This document shows, one piece after another, positions 16,321 through 25,168 of a stretch of 44,295 bases of DNA. The notes beneath the pieces were generated by a model. That model searched no databases, was not told the DNA's origin, and saw nothing but the letters and a program-made list of their open reading frames with translations. This DNA comes from Actinospineispora acaciae DSM 45401. Its GTDB lineage: Bacteria; Actinomycetota; Actinomycetes; Mycobacteriales; Pseudonocardiaceae. A program made the position numbers and the translations under genes. The stretch covers positions 1-44,295 of the forward strand of contig NZ_JIAI01000030.1 of NCBI RefSeq assembly GCF_000620785.1. The letters are read 5' to 3'. The stretch's first letter is position 1, and every line of letters begins with the position of its first letter.

Positions 16321-17553
16321 TCAGTGTGCTCGGGCGCCCTTGGCGGCACTACCGTCGTTGGTCGCCTCGTCGGTGGCGACTTTGGTATCCCTAAGTGGGC
16401 GTTCGGGGGGTGGCGCGGGCTGGTCGGCGGTGCGGTCCAGCGGCGGCGTGGGCAGCCGGCCCTGGACGGCGAAGCCGCCCTTCGTGGTGGGGCGGGCTCG
16501 CAGGCGGCCGCCCATCATGCCGATCCGTTCGGCGAGGCCGGCGAGGCCGCCGCCACCGTGGCCGGGCGGGAGCGCCATGCGCGGGCGGGGCGGGCGGCCG
16601 TTGGTGATGGTGACCCGCAGCTCGGTGGCCCAGCGTTCCAGCTTGACCTCGACGTCGGCGCCCCGGGCGTGCTTGGCGGCGTTGGTCAGGGACTCCTGGA
16701 CCAGGCGGTAGACGGTGCGTTCCACGCCGAGGGGGAGGTCGTCGCCGAGGGTGCGTTCGCCGATCAGCTCGACGTGCATGCCCGTCTCGCGGGCGCGCAG
16801 CACCAGGTTGGGCAGGGCGGCGATGCCGGAGCTGAGCTCGGAGTCGGTGCCGAGCAGGCCGAGGGCGGCGCGCATCTCGGCCAGGGCGCGCTTGGCGAGG
16901 ACGCGCAGGCGTTCGGCGGTCTCGCGGGTCTGCTTGTCGTGGCTGGTGGCGGCGAGGGCGGCGGCGCCGACGGCGATCATGGTGGCGTGGTGGCCGACCG
17001 CGTCGTGGATCTCCCGGCCGATGCGGTCGCGTTCGGCGGCCCTGGCCACCTCCTCGCGGGCGGCCACGGTGGCCTCCCTGGCCGCCTCCAGGTCGCTCAG
17101 GCTGTCCTCGAGCTGCTCCTGGGTGGTGATGAGCATGCCCAGGACGGCGGGCGCCAGGCTGTACAGGCCGGCGGCGATCACCGTCATGATCATGTCCGGC
17201 CAGCGCAGGGTCTGCGTCACGAACACCGGGGCCACGGCGGCGGCGCAGCAGAGGACCGCCCAGGGCAGCGTGGTCAGCCGCCGGCCGCTGGAGCGGCCGA
17301 CCGCGTACAGGCCGACCATCGCGGGCGGCCAGCCGAGCCCGCCCACCAGCGCGGGCACGCAGGCCAGCACCGCCAGCCAGGGCCACCGGTAGCGCAGCGG
17401 GAGCACCGCGCAGGCGGCCAGCCCGGCCGCGAGCGACCAGGGGAACGGACCCGGCTCGCACAGCAGCACCACGGCCACCGGGATCACCACGCCGAGCACC
17501 CGGACCCACCAGGTACGAGGCCCTGGCACGCCGCCGGCGCGGGTGACGCTCAT
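16321..17553 (-). CDS. Membrane histidine kinase (HisKA_3 type)
   Basis: The 410-residue sensor has about five membrane helices in residues 15-145, then a coiled linker, the dimerisation/phosphoacceptor motif DRIGREIHDAVGHH with H183, and an HATPase domain (RLVQESLTNAAKHARGADVEV, GGGGLAGLAERIGMMGG). It has no GAF or PAS domain, so it is not a DosS-like oxygen sensor. Its ATG overlaps the stop of the response regulator by 4 bases (ATGA), so both are translationally coupled. The signal is unknown; kinases of this design often sense envelope stress or antibiotics. The tail after the HATPase domain is a disordered Pro/Asp-rich extension. Confidence 0.9.
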   Translation of the reverse strand: MSVTRAGGVPGPRTWWVRVLGVVIPVAVVLLCEPGPFPWSLAAGLAACAVLPLRYRWPWLAVLACVPALVGGLGWPPAMVGLYAVGRSSGRRLTTLPWAVLCCAAAVAPVFVTQTLRWPDMIMTVIAAGLYSLAPAVLGMLITTQEQLEDSLSDLEAAREATVAAREEVARAAERDRIGREIHDAVGHHATMIAVGAAALAATSHDKQTRETAERLRVLAKRALAEMRAALGLLGTDSELSSGIAALPNLVLRARETGMHVELIGERTLGDDLPLGVERTVYRLVQESLTNAAKHARGADVEVKLERWATELRVTITNGRPPRPRMALPPGHGGGGLAGLAERIGMMGGRLRARPTTKGGFAVQGRLPTPPLDRTADQPAPPPERPLRDTKVATDEATNDGSAAKGARAH

Positions 17554-18212
17554 CCGACGCCGAGTCCCTGGGCGAGCAGCGCCGCCTGCACCCGGTTCTG
17601 CGCGCCCAGCTTGGCCAGGATCCCGGACACGTACTTCTTCACCGTCGCCTCGGCCAGCCCGAGGTTGTCCCCGATGGCGGCGTTGGAGTGGCCGCCGGCG
17701 ATGAGGGTGAGCACCTGGCGTTCGCGCAGGGTCAGCTCGTCCAGCCGGACCGGGCTGCACTCCGGTTGGCCGGCGACCAGCCTGGGCAGCAGCCGCGCGG
17801 TGATCCGGGGGTCGAGCACCGCTCCCCCGGCCGCCAGGTCCAGCACGGCGCGGATCAGCGCGGCCGGCTCGGCGTCCTTGAGCAGGAAGCCCTGGACGCC
17901 GATGCGCAGCGCCTCGGTGACGTAGCCGTCCAGGTCGAACGTGGTGAGCACGGCGGCCGGCGGCGGGTCCTGCTCGCGGGCCAGGGCACGCAGCGCGGCG
18001 AAGCCGTCCACCCCGGGCATCTGGACGTCGACCAGCACGACCTGCGGGCGGTGCCGGCGCACCGCGTCGAGCAGCTCGGCGCCGTCGGCCGCCTCCGCGA
18101 CCACGTCCACGGTGCCCTCGGCCTCCAGCACCACCCGCAGACCGGCGCGCAGCAGCGGCTCGTCATCGGCCAACACGACCCGCACCGGCAAGTCGAGCTG
18201 CCGGCCGGCCAT
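17550..18212 (-). CDS. NarL/LuxR-type response regulator
   Basis: The 220-residue regulator has a receiver domain with acidic residues D16 and D17, phosphoacceptor D62 (VLVDVQMPG), Thr in VLTTFD and Lys in LLKDAEP. The C-terminal LuxR helix-turn-helix (LTLRERQVLTLIAGGHSNAA, then LAEATVKKYVSGILAKLG) binds DNA. It is the first gene of a two-gene operon with the kinase. AGGAGG is correctly spaced before the ATG. Targets are unknown; the orientation and lack of adjacent transporter genes give no hint. Confidence 0.92.
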   Translation of the reverse strand: MAGRQLDLPVRVVLADDEPLLRAGLRVVLEAEGTVDVVAEAADGAELLDAVRRHRPQVVLVDVQMPGVDGFAALRALAREQDPPPAAVLTTFDLDGYVTEALRIGVQGFLLKDAEPAALIRAVLDLAAGGAVLDPRITARLLPRLVAGQPECSPVRLDELTLRERQVLTLIAGGHSNAAIGDNLGLAEATVKKYVSGILAKLGAQNRVQAALLAQGLGVG

Positions 18213-18253
18213 GCTGACCTCCTGGTGGATCGAGGCGAAGCGAGCCTCTCATC

Positions 18254-19660
18254 CTACTGTCTGCGCCGGCGCTCCCGGACCCGTACCGAGATGCGAACGG
18301 GGCTGCCGGTGAAGTCGAAGTCCTCGCGCAGCCGGCGCTCCAGGAACCGCCGGTAGGACGCCTCCAGGAAGCCCGTGCTGAACAGGACGAACGTCGGCGG
18401 CCGGGCCTGCGCCTGGGTGGCGAACAGGACCTTCGGCTGCTTGCCGCCGCGCACCGGCGGCGGGTTCGCCGCGATGACGTCGGCCAGCCAGCCGTTGAGC
18501 ACCCCGGTGGGGATGCGGCGGTCCCAGGACTCCAGCGCGGTGCGCAGCGTGGGCGCGATCTTGGCGACCGCCCGGCCGGTGAGCGCGGAGACGTTGACCC
18601 GCTCGGCCCACCGCACCCTGACCAGGTCGCGGTCCAGCTCGCGGCCCATGGCCAGCCGGCGGTCCTCGTCGACGAGGTCCCATTTGTTGAACGCCAGCAC
18701 CAGCGCGCGGCCGGACTCCTCGACCATGCGGATCACGCGCTGGTCCTGCTCGGCGATGGGCTCGGACGCGTCGATCAGCACGACGGCCACCTCGGCGGCG
18801 TCGATCGCGGCGCGGGTGCGCAGGCTGGCGTAGTACTCCATGCCGCTGGCGGTGCGGACCCGCTTGCGCAGCCCGGCGGTGTCCACGAACCGCCAGGTCT
18901 GCCCGTCCAGCTCGACCAGCGAGTCGACCGGGTCCACGGTGGTGCCGGCCACCGGGTCCACCACCGAGCGCTGCTCGCCGGTGAGGCGGTTGAGCAGGCT
19001 GGACTTGCCCACGTTCGGCTTGCCCACCAGCGCGACCCGCCTCGGCCCGCCGACGGGCCCGATGACGTCCCTCGGCGTCTCCGGCAGGGCGTCCAGGATG
19101 GCGTCGAGCAGGTCACCGGAGCCTCGGCCGTGCATGCCGCTGACCGGGCGCGGCTCGCCGAGGCCCAGCGACCAGAGCGCGGCGGTGTCGGGGATCAGCC
19201 GCTCGTCGTCCACCTTGGTGGCGGCCAGCAGCACCGGGCGGTCGGAGCGGCGCAGCACCCTGGCCACCGCCTCGTCGGTGGCGGTGGCCCCGACCTGCGC
19301 GTCGACCACCAGCAGGATCGCGTCGGCGGTGGCCATCGCCAGCTCGGCCTGGGCCGCCACGGCCGCGCGCAGGCCCTCGGCGGAGGGCTCCCAGCCGCCG
19401 GTGTCCACCAGGGTGAAGCGCCGGCCGTTCCACTGGGCGTCGTAGGCGACCCGGTCCCTGGTCACGCCCGGGACGTCCTGCACGACGGCCTCGCGGCGGC
19501 CGATCAGCCGGTTCACCAGTGTGGACTTGCCGACGTTGGGCCGGCCGACCACGGCCAGCACGGGCTGCACCTGGTCACCGGCGTCGCCGGAGTCGGCGGG
19601 GTCGGACCCGTCCGCCAGCCCGATCGGGCCGGCCGTCTCGTCGTTGCCTTCGGTACTCAT
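18254..19660 (-). CDS. der: Ribosome assembly GTPase Der
   Basis: Der (EngA) is a double-GTPase needed for maturation of the 50S subunit. The first G1 motif GRPNVGKST is at residues 39-47, with VPGVTRD, DTGG and ATKVDD following; the second domain has GKPNVGKSS, DTAG and FNKWDLV. The KH-like C-terminal domain ends with PVRISVRVRERRRRQ. An acidic N-terminal extension of about 30 residues is usual in actinobacteria. The ATG at 19660 shares one base with the stop of the acyltransferase gene (TGATG) and has GGGAGG upstream. Part of the conserved cmk-plsC-der operon. Confidence 0.95.
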   Translation of the reverse strand: MSTEGNDETAGPIGLADGSDPADSGDAGDQVQPVLAVVGRPNVGKSTLVNRLIGRREAVVQDVPGVTRDRVAYDAQWNGRRFTLVDTGGWEPSAEGLRAAVAAQAELAMATADAILLVVDAQVGATATDEAVARVLRRSDRPVLLAATKVDDERLIPDTAALWSLGLGEPRPVSGMHGRGSGDLLDAILDALPETPRDVIGPVGGPRRVALVGKPNVGKSSLLNRLTGEQRSVVDPVAGTTVDPVDSLVELDGQTWRFVDTAGLRKRVRTASGMEYYASLRTRAAIDAAEVAVVLIDASEPIAEQDQRVIRMVEESGRALVLAFNKWDLVDEDRRLAMGRELDRDLVRVRWAERVNVSALTGRAVAKIAPTLRTALESWDRRIPTGVLNGWLADVIAANPPPVRGGKQPKVLFATQAQARPPTFVLFSTGFLEASYRRFLERRLREDFDFTGSPVRISVRVRERRRRQ

Positions 19661-20325
19661 CACGCCTCCCGCGCGGCGTGGCCGTCACGCAGTTCGTCTA
19701 GTTCGGTGATCAGGTCGGCGAGCGCCACCCTGACCTGTTCGGTGGCGGCGGTCAGCCCGGCGCGCCCGCGCTCGGCCGTCACCTGGAACGGCTCCCCGAC
19801 AAGCACGTCCACCCTGGGCCGGAACCGCCGGCCCGACCCGTCCGGGCGGCGGGTGCCCCGGCAGACCACCGGGAGCACCACCGCCCCGGTGGAGCGGGCC
19901 AGCCAGGCCGCGCCGCCGCGCGCCGAGGCGGCGTCCCCGACGCCCCGGGTGCCCTCCGGGAACACGGCCACCATGCCGCCCGCGCGCAGCACCGCCTGGG
20001 CTGCGAGCAGCGGCGCGCGGTCGGGCTCGCCCCGGCGGATCGCCAGCTGCCCGATCCGCACCAGGCACCGGCCCACGACGCCGCGGAACATCTCGTGCTT
20101 CACCAGGAACACCACCCGCCGGCCGACCAGCCCGTACAGCAGCGGGCCGTCCACGAACGCGCTGTGGTTGGCGACCAGGACCACCGGGCCGTCGGCGGGC
20201 ACGTTGCCGATGTTGTACAGGTAGAGCCGGTACATCGGCCGGAACAGCCAGGATCCGACCCACCGGGCCAGGTCGTGCAGGACGGGCCAGGCGCCGGCGG
20301 GCAGGCCGGTCTCACGCCCGTTCAC
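19660..20325 (-). CDS. 1-acyl-sn-glycerol-3-phosphate acyltransferase (PlsC-like)
   Basis: This 221-residue protein of the LPLAT family transfers an acyl chain to lysophosphatidic acid in phospholipid synthesis. The catalytic HX4D motif is NHSAFVD and the substrate motif is FPEGTR, with GGAAWLARSTGAVVLPV following. A hydrophobic segment near the N-terminus probably holds it at the membrane. The GTG start overlaps the cmk stop by 4 bases (GTGA). It lies between cmk and der, as in many actinobacteria. Confidence 0.88.
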   Translation of the reverse strand: MNGRETGLPAGAWPVLHDLARWVGSWLFRPMYRLYLYNIGNVPADGPVVLVANHSAFVDGPLLYGLVGRRVVFLVKHEMFRGVVGRCLVRIGQLAIRRGEPDRAPLLAAQAVLRAGGMVAVFPEGTRGVGDAASARGGAAWLARSTGAVVLPVVCRGTRRPDGSGRRFRPRVDVLVGEPFQVTAERGRAGLTAATEQVRVALADLITELDELRDGHAAREA

Positions 20326-21038
20326 CGTGCGGTGCCCCCGCTCACCAGGCCGCGCTCGGCGACCAGCTCCAACAGCGCGGACAGCACCCCGTCCACGTCC
20401 AGCTCGGAGGTGTCCAGCGTGACCGCGTCGTCGGCCGGACGCAGCGGGGACGCCGCCCGCCCCGAGTCCAGCGAGTCGCGCCGGCGCACCGCGACCAGGG
20501 TGCTGGCCAGGTCGCCGGTGCGCCCGGCGCGGCGGTCCTCGCTGTCCCTGCGGCTGGCCCGCACCTCGTCGGACGCGGTCAGGTAGACCTTCAGCGGCGC
20601 GTCCGGGGCGACCACGGTGCCGATGTCACGGCCCTCCACCACGATGCCGAGCCCGGCGGCCAGCGCGTCGGCGATGGTCCGCCGCTGCTGGTCGACCAGC
20701 CGGACGCGGACCGTCGGGTGCGCCGACACCGCGCTCACCGCCGAGGTCACCGCCTCGCCCCGGATCTCGTCCGCGACATCCTCGCCGTCCAGCCGGACCG
20801 TGGGTACGTCCGGATCGCTGCCCACCTCGACCACGGCGGCCACCGCCACCGGGATCGCCGAGGGCGCGGCCGGATCTTCCCCGGCGCGCAGCACGGCCAG
20901 CGTGGCCGCCCGGTACATCGCCCCGGTGTCCAGGTAACGCGCGCCCAGCCGGGCCGCCAACCCGCGCGCGACCGTCGACTTCCCGGTGCCGGACGGACCG
21001 TCCAGCGCGACAACCCCGCGCAACCGCTCAGCACCCAC
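20322..21038 (-). CDS. cmk: Cytidylate kinase
   Basis: Cmk phosphorylates CMP and dCMP with ATP in nucleotide salvage. The 238-residue protein has the Walker A motif GPSGTGKST at its start, LDTGAMYRA for nucleotide binding, the VVEGRDIGTVV motif and RRDSLDSGR near the C-terminus. Length and motif order are normal. The GTG start is the first codon before the P-loop strand. It starts the conserved cmk-plsC-der set and is preceded by aroH in the same direction. Confidence 0.94.
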   Translation of the reverse strand: MGAERLRGVVALDGPSGTGKSTVARGLAARLGARYLDTGAMYRAATLAVLRAGEDPAAPSAIPVAVAAVVEVGSDPDVPTVRLDGEDVADEIRGEAVTSAVSAVSAHPTVRVRLVDQQRRTIADALAAGLGIVVEGRDIGTVVAPDAPLKVYLTASDEVRASRRDSEDRRAGRTGDLASTLVAVRRRDSLDSGRAASPLRPADDAVTLDTSELDVDGVLSALLELVAERGLVSGGTAR

Positions 21039-21083
21039 GGGACTCCATTCTGCCGTGTCGTGCCCGAGGGTCGAACGTGCGGG

Positions 21084-21446
21084 TCAGCGCGGCAGGTCGG
21101 TGCGCAGCGCGGCGGCCCCGCGCAGGTAGACGTGCCGGACGTCGGCGCGTGTCCGGGGCGTCTCGACGTGCGCCATCACCCGCAGCACCTTCGGCATCGC
21201 GCCGGGCACCGCGATCTCGGTGGCGCACAGCAGCGGGACGTCGGTGAGGCCCATCTTGCGGGCCGCGTACGCCGGGAACTCGGCGGTCAGGTCGGGGGTG
21301 GCGGTGAACAGCATCGAGATCACGTCGTCCGGCGCCAGCTCGTTGCGGTACAGGATCTCGGCCACCAGCTCGGCGGACGCGTCCAGGATCTCGTCTCGGT
21401 CGTCGTTGTCTACCTGCGTTGCTCCGCGCACGGCCCGAACTGGCAT
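21084..21446 (-). CDS. aroH: Chorismate mutase (AroH type)
   Basis: AroH-type chorismate mutase converts chorismate to prephenate for Phe and Tyr synthesis. The 120-residue product matches the trimeric class: VRAVRGATQVDNDDRDEI, LAPDDVISMLFTATPDLTAE, FPAYAARKMGLTDVPLLCAT, and the end MAHVETPRTRADVRHVYLRG. Arg7 and Arg90-type active-site residues of the family fall in the RGAT and late conserved segments. The ATG at 21446 is chosen by family length; another in-frame ATG lies 12 bases upstream. It is divergent from the peroxiredoxin gene with only 36 bp between starts, so promoters overlap. Confidence 0.92.
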   Translation of the reverse strand: MPVRAVRGATQVDNDDRDEILDASAELVAEILYRNELAPDDVISMLFTATPDLTAEFPAYAARKMGLTDVPLLCATEIAVPGAMPKVLRVMAHVETPRTRADVRHVYLRGAAALRTDLPR

Positions 21447-21482
21447 AGAGGCAACCATACGTCGCCGCGATAACCTGGGCAG

Positions 21483-21953
21483 GTGGACATCGGCGACCAG
21501 GTCGGCGACTTCGAGCTGCTCGACCAGGCGGGCGCGCCGCGCCGGCTGAGCACCCTGCTGGCGAACGGCCCGGTGGTGCTGTTCTTCTACCCCGCCGCGT
21601 CCAGCGCGGTCTGCACCAAGGAGGCCTGCCACTTCCGCGACCTCGGCGCCGAATTCGCCGAGGTGGGCGCCCAGCCGGTCGGGATCAGCCCGGACGCCGT
21701 CGGCAAGCAGGAGCGGTTCGCCGCCGAGCACTCCTTCGGCTTCCCGTTGCTGTCCGACACCGACGGCACGGTGGCCAAGGAGTTCGGCGTATGGCGCCGG
21801 CTCGTACCGATCCACACCAAGCGAGCCACCTTCGTGATCGGCCAGGACAGCCGCGTCCTCGCCGTGGTCAGAAGCGAGCTCGGCGCCGAACGCCACGCCG
21901 ACGACGCCCTCCGCGCCCTGAAGGACCGCGGGTCAAGACCCGTGAGTGGTTAG
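21483..21953 (+). CDS. Peroxiredoxin (PrxQ/Bcp-like)
   Basis: This 156-residue thiol peroxidase reduces peroxides with electrons from thioredoxin. FFYPAASSAVCTKEAC carries the peroxidatic Cys44 and a resolving Cys49 five residues later, the PrxQ arrangement; GVWRRLVPIHTKRATFVI follows as in BCP proteins. It lacks the usual TPGCT spelling (here SAVCT), a common variant in the actinobacterial subgroup. A GTG start is inferred. Its stop codon is inside a long hairpin that separates it from the convergent rluB gene. Confidence 0.88.
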   Translation: MDIGDQVGDFELLDQAGAPRRLSTLLANGPVVLFFYPAASSAVCTKEACHFRDLGAEFAEVGAQPVGISPDAVGKQERFAAEHSFGFPLLSDTDGTVAKEFGVWRRLVPIHTKRATFVIGQDSRVLAVVRSELGAERHADDALRALKDRGSRPVSG

Positions 21954-21984
21954 CGGTGCTATGACACCGCTAACCACTCACGGG
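21939..21984. terminator. Long hairpin between convergent genes
   Basis: Arms of about 20 bases (core CGTGAGTGGTTAGCGGTG and its exact complement) around the loop CTATGA form a very stable hairpin. The left arm contains the peroxiredoxin stop codon. It lies between the tails of two convergent genes and probably stops transcription in both directions. No T-run follows. Confidence 0.7.
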
Positions 21985-21998
21985 GTCTGACCTGGGGG

Positions 21999-22757
21999 TT
22001 AGAGGCCGACGGCCTTGTAGAGGGAGGCGAGCTCGGGCCTGGTGAGCGGGCGGAGGGTGCCGGGGCGTTGGGGGCCGAGCTTGACGTCGGCGATCGCGGT
22101 GCGGACCAGCCGGCGGACGGGGTGGCCGACCTCGTCGAGCAGGCGGCGGACGACGTGCTTGCGGCCTTCGTGCAGGCGCAGCTCCACCATGGCCTTGCCG
22201 GCGTGCGAGTCCACCACGCGGAAGGAGTCGACCCGGACGGGGCCGTCGGCCAGCTCGACGCCGTCGCGCATCCGCCGGCCCAGGTCGCGCGGGATCGGGC
22301 CGGGCACCTCGGCGAGGTAGGTCTTGCCGACCTCGAACGAGGGGTGCATCAGCCGGTGCCCGAGCTCGCCGTCGTTGGTGAGCAGCAGCAGGCCCTCGGT
22401 GTCCGCGTCCAGCCGGCCGACGTGGAACAGCCGGTCCCCGCGCCCGGCGACCAGGTCGCCGACGCACGGGCGGCCCCTGTCGTCGGACATCGCGGACAGC
22501 ACGCCGCGCGGCTTGTTCAGGGCCAGGTGCACCACGTCGTCGCGCAGCTCGACGCGGGCGCCGTCCACCCGGACCACCGCGACGGACGGGTCGATGCGCC
22601 GGCCCATCTGCCGGACCACCTCGCCGTCCACGCTCACCCGGCCCTCGGCGATGAGCTCCTCGGCGGCCCGCCGCGACGCGACGCCCGCCTGGGAGAGCAC
22701 CTTCTGCAGCCGGATGCCCGTCGGCGCCGCTGCGATGTCGGAACGCTGGTCAGACAT
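21999..22757 (-). CDS. rluB: 23S rRNA pseudouridine synthase (RluB-like)
   Basis: This 252-residue enzyme of the RsuA/RluB family makes a pseudouridine in rRNA. An N-terminal S4 RNA-binding domain (IRLQKVLSQAGVASRRAAEE) precedes the catalytic domain with the active Asp in GRLDADTEGLLLLTND and the conserved NKPRG and RLHEGRKHVVRRL segments. The ATG lies 8 bases inside the end of scpB, as in the classic scpA-scpB-rluB operon. Confidence 0.92.
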   Translation of the reverse strand: MSDQRSDIAAAPTGIRLQKVLSQAGVASRRAAEELIAEGRVSVDGEVVRQMGRRIDPSVAVVRVDGARVELRDDVVHLALNKPRGVLSAMSDDRGRPCVGDLVAGRGDRLFHVGRLDADTEGLLLLTNDGELGHRLMHPSFEVGKTYLAEVPGPIPRDLGRRMRDGVELADGPVRVDSFRVVDSHAGKAMVELRLHEGRKHVVRRLLDEVGHPVRRLVRTAIADVKLGPQRPGTLRPLTRPELASLYKAVGL

Positions 22758-23358
22758 CGTCGATCGCGTCCACCTCGGGCAACAGCGGGGCCAGCGGGGG
22801 TAGCTCCGCCAGCGAGGACAGCCCGAGCCGTTCCAGGAACAGCTCGGTGGTGCGGTACAGGATGCCCTGGGTCTGCGGGTCGACGCCGGTCTCCTCGACC
22901 AGGCCCCTGGTCAGCAGCGTCCGCATCACGCCGTCGACGTTGACGCCGCGCACCGCCGACACCCGCGCCCTGGTCACCGGCTGGCGGTAGGCCACCACCG
23001 CGAGGGTCTCCAGCGCGGCGCGGGTCAGCTTGGCGCGCTGGCCGTCGCGCATCATCCGCTCGACGTAGGGGGCGTAGCGGTCCCGGGTGTAGAACCGCCA
23101 GCCGCCGCCCACCTGGCGCAGGTCGATGCCCCGGTCCTCGTCGCGGTAGCGGGCGGTCAGCCGGTGCAGCGCCTCGGTGACCCGCTCGGTGGGCTGCCCG
23201 AGCGCCTCGGCCAGCCCCGCCTCGTCCGCCGGCTCGTCGACCACCAGCAGCAGCGCCTCCAGCGCCCGCTCCAGGACGTCGTCGTCGGCCAGCTCGTCCG
23301 GATCCAGCGCCTCGACGACCTCGGGCTCTTCGGTCTCGGGCTCCTCGGTCTCGATCAC
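22750..23358 (-). CDS. scpB: Segregation and condensation protein B
   Basis: ScpB is a winged-helix kleisin partner of ScpA and SMC in chromosome compaction. The 202-residue product opens with a Glu-rich stretch (ETEEPETEEPEVVE) and continues with LERALEALLLVVDEPADEA, RLTARYRDEDRGIDLRQVGG, and ALETLAVVAYRQPVTRARVS. The GTG start overlaps the scpA stop by 4 bases (GTGA). Motifs and position are fully typical. Confidence 0.94.
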   Translation of the reverse strand: MIETEEPETEEPEVVEALDPDELADDDVLERALEALLLVVDEPADEAGLAEALGQPTERVTEALHRLTARYRDEDRGIDLRQVGGGWRFYTRDRYAPYVERMMRDGQRAKLTRAALETLAVVAYRQPVTRARVSAVRGVNVDGVMRTLLTRGLVEETGVDPQTQGILYRTTELFLERLGLSSLAELPPLAPLLPEVDAIDDV

Positions 23359-24170
23359 GGCCGGTCCTCCCGCCCGGTCCAGCTCACGATCAGCTCGCCG
23401 AACGCCTCCTCCTGGTCCAGCGCCACGCTCGCCTCCCGGAACAGCTCCAGCACGGCCAGGAAACGAGCGACGACCTGCAGCGGTTCCTCGCAGTCGGCGG
23501 TGAGCTGGTGGAAGCTGGCCCGGCCCAGCTCGGCCAGCCGTTCGCGCAGCACCGCCATGTGCTCGGGCACCGAGACGCGACCGGCGTGCAGGTGCTCCAG
23601 GGAGACGGTCGGCGGCGGCTTGGGGCGGAACACGGCGGCGGCCAGCTCGGCGAACCGCTGGGCGTCCATCCCCAGCATGACCTCGGGCAGCAGCTCGGTG
23701 TAGCGGCCCTCCAGCGCCACCGACCGCGGGTAGCGGCGCAGCGCCGAGGCCTCCAGCTCGACGAAAAGGCCGGCGACCTGCTTGTACGCCCGGTACTGCA
23801 GCAGGCGGGCGAACAGCAGGTCGCGCGCCTCCAGCAGGGCCAGGTCCTCGACGTCCTCGACGTCGGTCCCGGGCAGCAGGCGGGCCGCCTTGAGGTCCAG
23901 CAGGGTCGCCGCGATCACCAGGAACTCGGTGATCTCGTCCAGGTCGGCGTCCTCGCCGGAGTCGGCCAGCGCCCTGGTGTGGGCGATGAAGTCGTCGGTC
24001 ACCTGGTGCAGGGCGACCTCGGTGACGTCCAGCTCGTGCCGGTTGATCAGCTGGAGCAGCAGGTCGAACGGACCGTTGAAGTTCTCCAGGCTCACCGTGA
24101 ACCTCGGTGGGGGTAACTCGCCGGACTGGACCTGCTCCGGCGCACGCTCCGGTGTCGCGAGCACGCTCAC
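23355..24170 (-). CDS. scpA: Segregation and condensation protein A
   Basis: ScpA is the kleisin that bridges SMC heads. This 271-residue protein has the N-terminal FNGPFDLLLQLINRHELDVT motif, LVIAATLLDLKAARLLP, and a C-terminal winged helix with FLAVLELFREASVALDQEEA. The GTG at 24170 overlaps the parA stop by 4 bases (GTGA), preferable to a longer frame with no start context. The parA-scpA-scpB order is standard for actinobacteria. Confidence 0.94.
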   Translation of the reverse strand: MSVLATPERAPEQVQSGELPPPRFTVSLENFNGPFDLLLQLINRHELDVTEVALHQVTDDFIAHTRALADSGEDADLDEITEFLVIAATLLDLKAARLLPGTDVEDVEDLALLEARDLLFARLLQYRAYKQVAGLFVELEASALRRYPRSVALEGRYTELLPEVMLGMDAQRFAELAAAVFRPKPPPTVSLEHLHAGRVSVPEHMAVLRERLAELGRASFHQLTADCEEPLQVVARFLAVLELFREASVALDQEEAFGELIVSWTGREDRP

Positions 24171-25069
24171 TGCGCCGCCGCCTCCCGCGCGATGACTTCC
24201 CGGGCCAGGTGCCGGTACGCCTGGGCACCCGACGAGGTCGGCGCCCACCGCGTGATCGGCTCACCGGCCACGGTGGTCTCCGGGAACTTGACGGTCCGGT
24301 TGATGGTGGCGTCGTAGACCAGCTCGCCGAACGCCTCGACGACCCGGGTGCGCACCTCCCGGGTGTGCACGGTGCGCGGGTCGTACATGGTGGCCACGAT
24401 GCCGCTGATGGACAGCTTGGGGTTCAACCGGGCTCGTACCTTCTCGATGGTGTCGATCAGCAGCGCCACCCCGCGCAGGCTGAAGTACTCACATTCCAGC
24501 GGGATCAGCACGCTGTCCGCACAGGCCAGCGCGTTGATGGTGAGCAGGCCCAGCGACGGCTGGCAGTCCACCAGCACCATGTCGTAGTCCGCCAGCAGCG
24601 GCTGGATGGCGCGGCTCAGGGCGTGCTCCCTGCCCACCTCGGTGACCAGCTGAACCTCGGCGGCCGACAGGTCGATGTTGCTCGGCAGCAGGTCCATCCC
24701 GGGCACCTTGGTCGGGATGACGACCTCGTCGGGCTTGCTGTCGTTGCTGATGAGCAGGTCGTGGACGGTGCGTTCGAGCTGCTGCGGCTGTACGCCGAGG
24801 CCCACCGACAGCGCGCCCTGCGGGTCGAAGTCCACCAGCAGCACCCGCCGGCCGTACTCGGCGAGGGTCGCCCCGAGGTTTATCGCCGAGGTGGTCTTGC
24901 CCACCCCACCCTTCTGGTTCGCCACCGCGATGACCCGGGCCGGCCCGTGAAAGCTCAGCGGGGCGGGCTCGGGGGCGCTGGCGCGGTGGCGGCCGCCGAT
25001 GTGGTCCTCCGGGGGTGATGGATCGTCGGCTGGCACCGGCCCTGGGTTCGTCGGCCGGGGTGTCGACAT
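24167..25069 (-). CDS. ParA/Soj-type ATPase
   Basis: This 300-residue ATPase has the deviant Walker A motif NQKGGVGKTT at residues 51-60, the switch DFDPQGALSVGLG, and the Walker B strand YDMVLVDCQPSLG. An N-terminal Pro-rich tail of about 40 residues is unstructured. No parB follows; in mycobacteria the equivalent gene (Rv1708) is likewise next to scpA and is a second ParA. It probably helps place or load the SMC complex, which is an inference from context. Confidence 0.9.
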   Translation of the reverse strand: MSTPRPTNPGPVPADDPSPPEDHIGGRHRASAPEPAPLSFHGPARVIAVANQKGGVGKTTSAINLGATLAEYGRRVLLVDFDPQGALSVGLGVQPQQLERTVHDLLISNDSKPDEVVIPTKVPGMDLLPSNIDLSAAEVQLVTEVGREHALSRAIQPLLADYDMVLVDCQPSLGLLTINALACADSVLIPLECEYFSLRGVALLIDTIEKVRARLNPKLSISGIVATMYDPRTVHTREVRTRVVEAFGELVYDATINRTVKFPETTVAGEPITRWAPTSSGAQAYRHLAREVIAREAAAQ

Positions 25070-25168
25070 GGGGGCTCCTCTGACAAATGTCCACCGACAG
25101 GGTAGGCGGCGGCCCCGACACCGCCCAAAGCGCCCCGCCGATGGCGTGTCGTCTTTTTCAGTGCCCTG

